A stretch of 64,000 nt of DNA from Pseudomonadota bacterium (GTDB lineage: Bacteria; Pseudomonadota; Alphaproteobacteria; Micavibrionales; Micavibrionaceae): the NCBI GenBank assembly GCA_029558635.1, contig JAKQEE010000052.1, positions 330,860 to 394,859 of the forward strand, read 5' to 3'. Within the stretch, counting starts at the first letter, position 1, and the number at the start of each line of letters is the position of its first letter. Both the position numbers and the translations under genes were made by a program. Below the pieces are notes generated by a model. That model saw only the letters and a list, made by a program, of their open reading frames with translations. It had not been told where the DNA came from and made no database searches. Positions 57,060 to 64,000 of the stretch are shown piece after piece.

Positions 57060-57155
57060 TTTATTAACAGCTTCTTTAACATTTCGTGGTTATGTGGAAG
57101 TGGGGGAGTCTATGCTCCTCTGCTTTAACGTATTTGTTTTCAATGGGTTAGTCTT

Positions 57156-58691
57156 ATGCCGCATGTGACGGTCGATCACAAAGCCTTGTTTGACATTATG
57201 CCTGTGCCGCGTTTTCTCGTGTGTCCTGAGAATGGCGGCGGTTTTGTCGTTCAGGAAATCAACCGCCGAGGCCTTGAATATTTCAACCGCAAGGAAGAAC
57301 AAATCGTCGGGATGCATATTTCGGGGCTGATGGACAGCGAGAATGCCCGTCATTTCGAACAGGCGTTTGAAGTCTGTATGCGCCAGAAGGTTCCGGTGAG
57401 TATTCATGCTTTGCCGAGCTTTCCGGGCGGGTTGCGTGTTTACGGGTTCTGGATCAATCCGCTTCTGGATATTACGGGCAAAGTGGTCTTGCTGGATGTT
57501 GTCGCGCAACCTGACTCAGCGGATGACTCCGTTTTGCAGCGTGAGCGAGATGATGCTATTTCTCTTTTGACCTCTATCTTCGATGCGTCGAACGTGGGGA
57601 TTATTGTGACGGATCGCAGTCGCCGGATCGTGCGCGTCAATGACAGTTTTGTCCGTTTTTATGGATGGACGCGCGAGCAGATTGTTGGCGAGGATTTCGT
57701 GATGTTGCTCAGTCCTGATGAAAAAGATGCGGCCATCGAGAATTACGAGCGTTATCTCAACAGTTCGATCCGCTCTTCGGGCGAGATGAAGCTGGTCAAG
57801 CATGACGGGGCGATTGCCAATACGTTGTATACCACGGCTACTCTGGAATTGTCGCAACGGCGGAAATTTCAGGTGACGACGCTCATGGATATTACGCTTC
57901 GTAAGCAGATGGAATTATCGTTGCGCGTGGCCAAGGATCAGGCCGATGCTGCCAACCACGCCAAATCCGCGTTTCTGGCTAATATGAGCCACGAGTTGCG
58001 CACGCCGCTCAACGCTATTATCGGGTTTTCAGAGATCATGATGAACGGGACGTTTGGCGCACTCGAAAATCCGAAATATCAGGAATACATTCAGGATGTG
58101 CATTCCAGCGCGCGGCATTTGCTGGAAATCATCAACGAGGTTCTCGACATGTCGAAAATCGAGGCCGGCCGTGTCGAGCTGGACGAGCATGAAGTCGATA
58201 TCGGCGGTGTGATCGAGGCTGTGTCGCGGATGATGGCGTCGCGTGCCTTTTCCGGAAATATTGCCATTGAAACCCATGTGGACGGACAGTTGCCGCAATT
58301 TACCGGAGATCCGCGTCTTATCCGTCAAATTCTGATCAATCTGGTCAGCAATGCTGTCAAGTTCTGTGAATCGGGCGGCAAGATTCGTATTTCTGCCGAA
58401 TTGTTGAAGGAGGGGGATATCGAAGTCAGGGTTGCCGACGACGGGGTCGGTATTCCCAAAGACAAGATTGCTCAGGCTCTTGAACCGTTCGGCCAGATTC
58501 ACGATGCGGCAATTGCACGTCAGGACCGGTCTTCGGGGACAGGTTTGGGGCTGCCTTTGGCCAAGGCTATGGTTGAAATGCATGGTGGGACCCTGATGCT
58601 GCAATCAGATGTCGGGAAAGGGACAACCGTGGTTATCACGCTTCCCCGTCAACGGGTCCTTCGCCGTCCAAATATTGCCCTTACCCATTGA
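57156..58691 (+). CDS. Cytoplasmic PAS-PAS histidine kinase
   Basis: 511 residues with no membrane segment. Two PAS domains (about 10-115 and 140-255; SIFDASNVGIIVTDRSRRIVRVNDSF, HDGAIANTLYTTATLELSQRRKFQVTTLMDIT), a HisKA with AFLANMSHELRTPLNAIIGFSEIMM and the PleC/DivJ-type GTFGALENPKYQEYIQDVHSSARHLLEIINEVLDMSKIEAGRVEL, then HATPase with NLVSNAVKFCESGG, DDGVGIPKD and GTGLGLPLAKAM. No receiver domain. Its partner regulator is not in this window. The end overlaps the upstream extension of fur. Confidence 0.93.
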   Translation: MPHVTVDHKALFDIMPVPRFLVCPENGGGFVVQEINRRGLEYFNRKEEQIVGMHISGLMDSENARHFEQAFEVCMRQKVPVSIHALPSFPGGLRVYGFWINPLLDITGKVVLLDVVAQPDSADDSVLQRERDDAISLLTSIFDASNVGIIVTDRSRRIVRVNDSFVRFYGWTREQIVGEDFVMLLSPDEKDAAIENYERYLNSSIRSSGEMKLVKHDGAIANTLYTTATLELSQRRKFQVTTLMDITLRKQMELSLRVAKDQADAANHAKSAFLANMSHELRTPLNAIIGFSEIMMNGTFGALENPKYQEYIQDVHSSARHLLEIINEVLDMSKIEAGRVELDEHEVDIGGVIEAVSRMMASRAFSGNIAIETHVDGQLPQFTGDPRLIRQILINLVSNAVKFCESGGKIRISAELLKEGDIEVRVADDGVGIPKDKIAQALEPFGQIHDAAIARQDRSSGTGLGLPLAKAMVEMHGGTLMLQSDVGKGTTVVITLPRQRVLRRPNIALTH

Positions 58692-58777
58692 TTTTCCTGA
58701 ACTCTTGTCCTTTTTGCTTCCAGCGTGTATGCTCCGGATGTCGAGTTTTTATTTCTTTGTTACCTAAGGTACTGCGC

Positions 58778-59182
58778 ATGAAAAATCTGGAAGAGCAATG
58801 TCAACAAGCCGGGTTGAAAATGACCGGTCAACGCCGGACGATCCTGAAAATTTTGCAAGACGCAGAAGATCATCCATCGGTTGAGACGGTGTATGATCGC
58901 GCCAAGCATGAAGACCCTTCGATTTCTTTGGCAACCGTTTACCGGACGCTCAGCTTGCTGGAAGAGATGGATATCATCGTCAAGCGCGAGTTCAACGAGA
59001 GTTTCGCGCGTTATGATACCAACACAGATCACCACCATCACATGATTGATATGGAGACAGGTGACGTGATCGAGTTCAAGAATGACGAGCTTGAAAAACT
59101 CAAGCTCAAAATCGCCAAGGAGTTGGGATATGAGTTGCTCGATCACCGTCTTGATCTGTATGGGCGGAAGATCAAATCCTGA
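58778..59182 (+). CDS. fur: Fur-family metal-dependent regulator
   Basis: 134 residues from ATG 58778 (CTAAGGTACT upstream); the frame back to 58688 is not conserved. Winged helix LKMTGQRRTILKILQDAEDHPSVETVYDRAKHEDPSISLATVYRTLSLLEEM with the recognition helix, then metal-binding DTNTDHHHHMIDMETGDVIEF. Lacks the CxxC structural zinc pair of the E. coli type, as in alphaproteobacterial Fur/Mur proteins, so iron or manganese could be the signal. TGATGG joins it to the next gene. Confidence 0.93.
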   Translation: MKNLEEQCQQAGLKMTGQRRTILKILQDAEDHPSVETVYDRAKHEDPSISLATVYRTLSLLEEMDIIVKREFNESFARYDTNTDHHHHMIDMETGDVIEFKNDELEKLKLKIAKELGYELLDHRLDLYGRKIKS

Positions 59183-59523
59183 TGGATGACGGCAGGCTTC
59201 CGACTTCTTTGTGGGTGGAGGCGCATTTGCGGCGTCTCAACGAGATGGGGCGGGGGTATTATATTGTTCAGAAAGGCGCTTTTGCCGCCGGAACGGTCCT
59301 CCTCAAGATCAATCTATTGGACGGGCAGGCGCGCGTTTTGACCCAAATTCGTGATATGGACGGGAATCTGGGCTGGATGGCGGCTTTGGGGCAGGAACGG
59401 GTTGCGGAATCCGATGCGGATGCGTATATTCGCCGCGCAATGGATCGTGACCCCGATGTCTGGGTCATCGAGATTGAAGACAAGGGCGGGGAGAACCCGT
59501 TTGAAGGAAAAGAGATTTTATGA
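59182..59523 (+). CDS. DUF1491 family protein
   Basis: 113 residues. LPTSLWVEAHLRRLNEMGRGYYIVQKGAFAAGTVLLKINLL and ADAYIRRAMDRDPDVWVIEIEDKGGENPF are typical of DUF1491, an alphaproteobacterial family of unknown function. The start overlaps the fur stop and the end overlaps prfC by 4 bases, so the three are co-transcribed. A link to translation termination or metal control is suggested only by position. Confidence 0.9.
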   Translation: MDDGRLPTSLWVEAHLRRLNEMGRGYYIVQKGAFAAGTVLLKINLLDGQARVLTQIRDMDGNLGWMAALGQERVAESDADAYIRRAMDRDPDVWVIEIEDKGGENPFEGKEIL

Positions 59524-61088
59524 GTTCGCCTGTCGATCAGCGCCGTACTTTTGCGATTATCGCGCACCCTGACGCGGGGAAGACTACGCTCACGGAAAAG
59601 CTTCTGTTATTCGGAGGGGCGATCCAGATGGCGGGGATGGTCAAGGCGCGGGGTGAGCGTCGTCGTGCGCGGTCGGACTGGATGAAGGTCGAGCAGGAGC
59701 GCGGGATTTCCGTTGCGTCGTCTGTGATGACATTCGATTATTGCGATGTGACGTATAACCTTCTCGATACGCCGGGCCACGAGGATTTCTCGGAAGATAC
59801 GTACCGCACGCTCACGGCGGTGGACAGCGCCATTATGGTTCTCGACGGAGCGAAGGGGATTGAAACCCAGACGCTGAAACTTTTTGAAGTCTGTCGCCTG
59901 CGGAATATTCCGATCATCACCTTTATCAACAAGATGGACCGTGAGTCCCAAGACCCGTTTTCGTTGATGGACGAGATCGAGGACAAGTTGCAGATGCAGG
60001 TCACGCCTGCGAGTTGGCCTATCGGCATGGGGCGCGATTTCAAGGGATGTTACGATCTACTCAAAGATCAGTTGGTGTTGTTTGACCGCAGCAAGGGCGA
60101 GACACTTTCCGATACGCTGACCTGTTCGGGGCTTGATGATAAACTGATTGATGAAAAATTGTCGGCGGAGCAAGCCACGAAGTTGCGCGAAGATGTCGAG
60201 ATGATCCGTGGCGTGTGTCCGGAGTTCGATCTAGATGAATATCTGGGCGGGCATATGACTCCGGTGTTCTTCGGGTCGGCGGTCAATAATTTCGGGGTGC
60301 GCGAGTTATTGCAGGGTATTGGCCAGTTTGCGCCAGCCCCACGTTCCCAGAAAACGGCGGAGCGCACCGTTGAGCCGCAGGAAAATAAAGTCACGGGGTT
60401 TGTGTTTAAAATTCAGGCAAACATGGACCCCAAGCACCGCGACCGGATTGCGTTTACGCGGATTTGTTCGGGTGATTTCAAACGCGGGATGAAGCTGTTC
60501 CACGTCCGGTCCGGAAAGCAGATGGTGATCCATTCGCCGCTGATGTTCTTTGCGCAGGACCGCGAGATGGTCGATGATGCCTATGCCGGCGATATTATCG
60601 GGATTCCGAACCATGGGAATTTGCGCATCGGCGATGTGTTGACCGAAGGCGAAAAGCTGACCTTTACCGGTATTCCGTCTTTTGCGCCGGAATATCTCCA
60701 ACGCGTCTCCGCTGAAGACCCGCTAAAAGCCAAACATCTGGGTAATGCGCTTCAGCAATTGGCCGAGGAGGGGGTGGCTCGGGTGTTTCGTAACCTGCTG
60801 GACAATAGTTGGGTCGTCGGTGTGGTCGGGATGCTCCAATTCGATGTTTTGGCCGACCGTATTCGTACCGAATATAATTTGCCTGTGAAATTCGAGCCGA
60901 CGAGCCTTTACACCGCGCGGTGGGTGTCCTCTGAAGAACCCGCGAAGCTCAAGGCGTTTCTCGATGCCAATCGTTCGGCCATTGCCGATGACCATGACGG
61001 CGACCCCGTTTTTATGGCGCGGAATGCGTGGCATCTGAACGACACGCAGGATAAAAACCCTGCTATTCGTTTTTCGGCGACGAAGTAG
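59520..61088 (+). CDS. prfC: Peptide chain release factor 3
   Basis: GTPase that frees RF1/RF2 from the ribosome. 522 residues. IIAHPDAGKTTLTEKLLLFGGAIQMAG, DTPGHEDFSEDTYRTLTAVDSA, FINKMDRESQDPFSLMDEIE, and C-terminal GVVGMLQFDVLADRIRTEYNLP place it in RF3 rather than EF-G. Start ATG within the DUF1491 stop. The 3' end overlaps the convergent gene by 26 bases. Confidence 0.97.
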   Translation: MSSPVDQRRTFAIIAHPDAGKTTLTEKLLLFGGAIQMAGMVKARGERRRARSDWMKVEQERGISVASSVMTFDYCDVTYNLLDTPGHEDFSEDTYRTLTAVDSAIMVLDGAKGIETQTLKLFEVCRLRNIPIITFINKMDRESQDPFSLMDEIEDKLQMQVTPASWPIGMGRDFKGCYDLLKDQLVLFDRSKGETLSDTLTCSGLDDKLIDEKLSAEQATKLREDVEMIRGVCPEFDLDEYLGGHMTPVFFGSAVNNFGVRELLQGIGQFAPAPRSQKTAERTVEPQENKVTGFVFKIQANMDPKHRDRIAFTRICSGDFKRGMKLFHVRSGKQMVIHSPLMFFAQDREMVDDAYAGDIIGIPNHGNLRIGDVLTEGEKLTFTGIPSFAPEYLQRVSAEDPLKAKHLGNALQQLAEEGVARVFRNLLDNSWVVGVVGMLQFDVLADRIRTEYNLPVKFEPTSLYTARWVSSEEPAKLKAFLDANRSAIADDHDGDPVFMARNAWHLNDTQDKNPAIRFSATK

Positions 61089-63306
61089 CCCCTCTTTGTC
61101 TGAAGGCGTTGAAATTGACCGACCTCAGGGGGTTGACGTAGGTGTCGGTCCATGGCTGGCGGCCTTCTATGCCGTGCGTTTCGCTCCATCCCAGTTTTTT
61201 TAGGCTCTCGATATAATCCTGATTTTTGGTCAGAGCGACGACTTCACTTTCGTTGTAAACATATTCTGTGCCTTCGACTTCGCCTAGGGGGGATATTGTG
61301 GCGTAGGCCGGAATACCGATGGCGTCAGCGAGTTGTCCGACTTCGTGCCTGAGGTTGAACGATCTGCTGGAAATATGAAAGACAACCATCCCTTTAGGGG
61401 TGGTTTTTTGCAGATAAAGCTTAGCCGCTTCTTTGGTGATAAGGTGCATCGGGATGCTGTCCGAGCTGAAAACATCCACCAGAACAAGATCGTATGAATG
61501 ATCGGGGGCGTTCTGGATTTTCAGGCGGGCGTCTCCCTGAACGATACCCGATTTCGGCGGACAGTCGTGGAGATAGGAATATATTTCAGGATTGGATGCA
61601 ATGCGGATGATGTCCGGATCAATCTCATAGAAGGTGATTTGGTCGTCTGGCCGCAGGAGGCAGGAGACGCTTCCTGTTCCTAGCCCCAATCCGGCAGTCT
61701 TGATCGAGTCGTGGCTTTTTTCCACGATGCTGAAGGTTTGGCCGATGGCGGTTTTCGGGTTGTAGTAGGTCAGAGGAATGGTTTTGTATTTCGGGTCGAG
61801 GGGTTGGGAGCCATGGAGCGTTATCCCGTGCGAGAGGTTTCGGGTTAAGTCGTTGTCTGTTGTTGTCAGCGTTCCGAAATAGTTTCTTGATATGTCAACG
61901 ATCTTGTTTTTTCCCGACCACGGAATAATCGGGGTTGCCAAAAGGAACACAAGGCATGCGGCAATGAAATAGGGGCGGCGGTCCATGACCCCCAATATCA
62001 GCAGGATAGACATGATGCCTATCAAGGGGAGAAGCAGTTGGAGGTTCGAGCCAAAGGCGTATCTGAGAATCAGAAAGGATGCGATGCCGATGGTCAGCGT
62101 CGTTGCCAGTATCAACAGGGCTGTTTTCTGATTGGGCTGTGATGATAGGCTGAGTTTGGCGGGTAGGTTCCAGCAAAAGAGCGAGAGGCCCAAGACAATC
62201 ATCAGCTCATAAGGTTTGACAAAGATCAGCGGGGCAATCAGCGCGTTGAAAATACCGCCCAGTGCTCCGCCACATGACATGACGAGATAGAACAAAGTGA
62301 GGTGGTGGGTGGTGGGTTTCAGGCGGACCAGTTCCTGATGGCACATGATGGCGGTAACAAAAAACAGAACGCCCAGTGCCAACCCCAGCTCCAGTTTCAA
62401 ATAATAGATGCTTCCCATCATGGCGAAAAGGATGGTGGTCAGGATGGCGTAGACGGTCCTGGTGACCGGAAGAGGCAACAAGGTTCTCTTCGAGAAGGCG
62501 ATCACGAACGAGAGAATGTAGAGCGCCAGCGGAATAACCCAGAACAGAGGCAGTGAGCCGATGTCGGTGGTGATGAAACTGGTATAGCCCAGCATTAGCG
62601 AAGACGGAACGAACGACAGGAGCAGCCACAGGGCGATGGTTTTTTTATCGGGGGCTGCGTTGTCGGCGTCGTTGAAAATGTCCTCTTCGACTTGGTGGCG
62701 CCCCAGTCTTGATATGGCCAGAACCGAGCATCCCACCATCAACAGCCATAGTCCCGCATATCCGGCGGCCCAGAAAACGGATTGTTCTGGCAATGGCAGG
62801 ACGCGCTCCGCCAGTACCGGATAGAGAATGAGCGCCAGAACCGATCCGATATTGCTGGCGGAATACAGGAAGTACGGGTTGTGCGCATCAGGATGGGTTG
62901 TCTGTGAGAACCATTTTTGAAGCAGTGGGGCCGAGGCCGAGAGAAACAGGAATGGTAGGCCGATCATCAGGATCATTTCACCGAGTTGCCAGATAAGCGG
63001 ACTTTGCGTGTCTGCTGGTGGGTTCATGGTTGTGGCCATGGGGAGGGTGATGAGGCCCGCGGCGAGGATCAGTCCGGCATGGAGAGCCGACTGGATTTTT
63101 AGCGATCCGATTTTTGAGAGAGTGTGCGCGTAAAAATAACCACCCAGCAGCAAAATCTGGAAAAACATCATGGTGGTGTTCCAGACCATGGGAGTGCCAC
63201 CCAGAACCGGCAAAATCGCTTTGCCGACAATCGGTTGGACGACAAAGAGAAGGTAGGCGCTCAGGAAAACAGTCAGGGTAAAGGCCAAGGATTGGGTTTT
63301 ATTCAT
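61063..63306 (-). CDS. Membrane protein fused to a spermidine synthase-like domain
   Basis: 747 residues. About 12 hydrophobic helices fill the first 470 (start AFTLTVFLSAYLLFVVQPIVGKAILPVLGG, where PALGG or PLLGG is usual), followed by a SAM-binding methyltransferase-like fold: AGLGLGTGSVSCLL, ITFYEIDPDIIRIA, VQGDARLKI and LVLVDVFSSDSIPMHLITKEA. Fusions of this kind are common in bacteria, and their role is uncertain; they are not shown to make polyamine. The C-terminal part follows HEVGQLADAIGIPAY. Convergent with prfC and divergent from the suf regulator. Confidence 0.88.
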   Translation of the reverse strand: MNKTQSLAFTLTVFLSAYLLFVVQPIVGKAILPVLGGTPMVWNTTMMFFQILLLGGYFYAHTLSKIGSLKIQSALHAGLILAAGLITLPMATTMNPPADTQSPLIWQLGEMILMIGLPFLFLSASAPLLQKWFSQTTHPDAHNPYFLYSASNIGSVLALILYPVLAERVLPLPEQSVFWAAGYAGLWLLMVGCSVLAISRLGRHQVEEDIFNDADNAAPDKKTIALWLLLSFVPSSLMLGYTSFITTDIGSLPLFWVIPLALYILSFVIAFSKRTLLPLPVTRTVYAILTTILFAMMGSIYYLKLELGLALGVLFFVTAIMCHQELVRLKPTTHHLTLFYLVMSCGGALGGIFNALIAPLIFVKPYELMIVLGLSLFCWNLPAKLSLSSQPNQKTALLILATTLTIGIASFLILRYAFGSNLQLLLPLIGIMSILLILGVMDRRPYFIAACLVFLLATPIIPWSGKNKIVDISRNYFGTLTTTDNDLTRNLSHGITLHGSQPLDPKYKTIPLTYYNPKTAIGQTFSIVEKSHDSIKTAGLGLGTGSVSCLLRPDDQITFYEIDPDIIRIASNPEIYSYLHDCPPKSGIVQGDARLKIQNAPDHSYDLVLVDVFSSDSIPMHLITKEAAKLYLQKTTPKGMVVFHISSRSFNLRHEVGQLADAIGIPAYATISPLGEVEGTEYVYNESEVVALTKNQDYIESLKKLGWSETHGIEGRQPWTDTYVNPLRSVNFNAFRQRGATSSPKNE

Positions 63307-63359
63307 GGCTGCTCCATAAGAGGGTTGAATATCAATGTGTTAGGGTACCATTGAAAGGC

Positions 63360-63388
63360 TTGAAAAGACAGTTATATTGTGATATACA
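63360..63388 (+). promoter_or_regulatory. Predicted suf operon promoter with operator-like palindrome
   Basis: TTGAAA (63360-63365) and TATACA (63383-63388) are exactly 17 bases apart, a good housekeeping promoter placed about 33 bases before the regulator gene. The imperfect palindrome TATATTGTGATATA (63373-63386) lies in the spacer and over the -10, where a bound repressor would block initiation. Self-control by the Rrf2 regulator is the natural guess. Confidence 0.6.
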
Positions 63389-63420
63389 AACGGGACTAAA
63401 AATGTACGGATTTGGTATTT

Positions 63421-63849
63421 GTGATTAGATTATCGAAATTAAGTGATTATGCGATTGTGGTCCTCAGCCGTTTGGCGGCTGAGGAGAGGGGGCAATTGCA
63501 AACGGCCATCCTGCTGGCCCAACAGACCGGAATCCCCGAGCCGACGGTTGCCAAGGTTTTGAAGCTTTTGTCTAGGCAGGGGATCGTGCAATCGGTGCGC
63601 GGAGTTCGCGGCGGCTATACGATGATACGCGTGCCGGAAGAGGTAACAGTTACCGAGTTGATCGAGGCTTTGGAAGGGCCGATTGCCATTACGTCCTGCG
63701 CCGATATCGACGTAGAAACATCGTGTCAGATCGCCGGTCTTTGCCCAATGCGCGGGCGGTGGCACCGCGTTAACGTCGCGGTGAAGGGGGCGCTGGATGA
63801 GTTGTTTTTGTCCGACCTTTTGATTCCTGTTAATCGGAGGGCGTCATGA
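63421..63849 (+). CDS. Rrf2-family iron-sulfur cluster regulator of the SUF operon
   Basis: 142 residues from GTG 63421 ([19 protein letters not shown]); a TTG three codons earlier is also possible. Winged helix with [28 protein letters not shown], then C93, C102, C108 and H115 in [25 protein letters not shown], the cluster-binding pattern of IscR-like regulators. Placed directly before sufB with ATGA overlap, it is probably a cluster-sensing repressor of the SUF genes. Confidence 0.93.
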   Translation: MIRLSKLSDYAIVVLSRLAAEERGQLQTAILLAQQTGIPEPTVAKVLKLLSRQGIVQSVRGVRGGYTMIRVPEEVTVTELIEALEGPIAITSCADIDVETSCQIAGLCPMRGRWHRVNVAVKGALDELFLSDLLIPVNRRAS

Positions 63850-64000
63850 GCGATAATGTTAAAAAAGTCGCGGCTCAGGTTGAAGCTCTCAACAAATACG
63901 AAGCGGGGTTTGTAACGGATATTGAATCGGAAAAAGCCCCCAAGGGGTTGAATGAAGATATTATCCGTTTTATCTCGGCGAAAAAAAACGAGCCGGAATG
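63846..64000 (+). CDS. sufB: SufB, Fe-S cluster assembly scaffold, 5' part only
   Basis: First 51 residues, running off the window. [32 protein letters not shown] is the conserved N-terminus of SufB (start [21 protein letters not shown]). SufB with SufC and SufD builds Fe-S clusters under iron or oxidative stress. Start codon overlaps the regulator's stop. Further suf genes are expected beyond 64000. Confidence 0.92.
   Translation, partial: MSDNVKKVAAQVEALNKYEAGFVTDIESEKAPKGLNEDIIRFISAKKNEPE

Overview
The window is chromosomal DNA of a Gram-negative alphaproteobacterium with roughly balanced base composition. Support for this comes from the RegB/RegA redox pair, a fur - DUF1491 - prfC chain, an F1-only ATP synthase cluster (atpHAGDC with no F0 genes beside it), APH-type ThrB next to rnhA and ispH, DUF465-purE-purK, and a SUF-type Rrf2 regulator in front of sufB. 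Many small genes with no recognisable family suggest a sparsely sampled lineage such as the Rhodospirillales or Micavibrio side of the class; the exact lineage cannot be fixed from this sequence. No rRNA, tRNA, CRISPR array, prophage or insertion sequence was seen. Coding density is very high. The longest gene-free stretches (18570-18784 and 24336-24545) are about 215 and 210 bases and hold no gene I can support.

Layout. 1-3.4 kb: end of an RND efflux pump and three orphan small genes. 3.4-8.3 kb (minus): the ffh-rpsP-rimM-trmD-rplS translation and secretion block, interrupted by two plus-strand genes (a TlpA-like thioredoxin and a 59-residue protein). 8.4-16.3 kb: dapF, a minus-strand set of three paralogous genes of unknown family, mtaB, ftsY and amn. 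16.3-18.6 kb (minus): DUF465-purE-x-purK with an extra gene inside. 18.8-25.1 kb: phosphofructokinase, two bacterial PH-domain proteins, ilvD, an L,D-transpeptidase and a DUF882 peptidase. 25.1-28.2 kb (minus): ispH, a membrane protein, thrB and rnhA. 28.2-30.4 kb: a lipoprotein and two convergent glycosyltransferase-like genes. 30.6-36.8 kb: the ATP synthase F1 operon, in which four small unknown genes sit between the subunit genes. 36.8-43.5 kb (minus): DinG-like helicase, a palindromic repeat, a hybrid histidine kinase with its response regulator, and a pseudopilin-like protein. 43.5-51 kb: lysS, a beta-carbonic anhydrase, two hemerythrin-like genes, a nitroreductase, uvrB and two membrane-anchored unknowns. 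51-54 kb (minus): regA, regB and a CobT-like gene. 54-61 kb: rpmB, an unusual tgt, a degenerate GGDEF protein, upp, a PAS histidine kinase, fur, DUF1491 and prfC. 61-64 kb: a membrane-bound spermidine-synthase-like protein (minus) and the start of the suf operon, cut by the window edge.

Most promising for novelty are: the tandem family of three divergent paralogs (9.2-11.7 kb); the F1 ATP synthase operon carrying four extra, tightly spaced small genes, one of only 53 residues translationally coupled to atpG; a small palindromic repeat that also occurs in frame inside thrB; and a Tgt enzyme that has lost all three zinc-binding cysteines.
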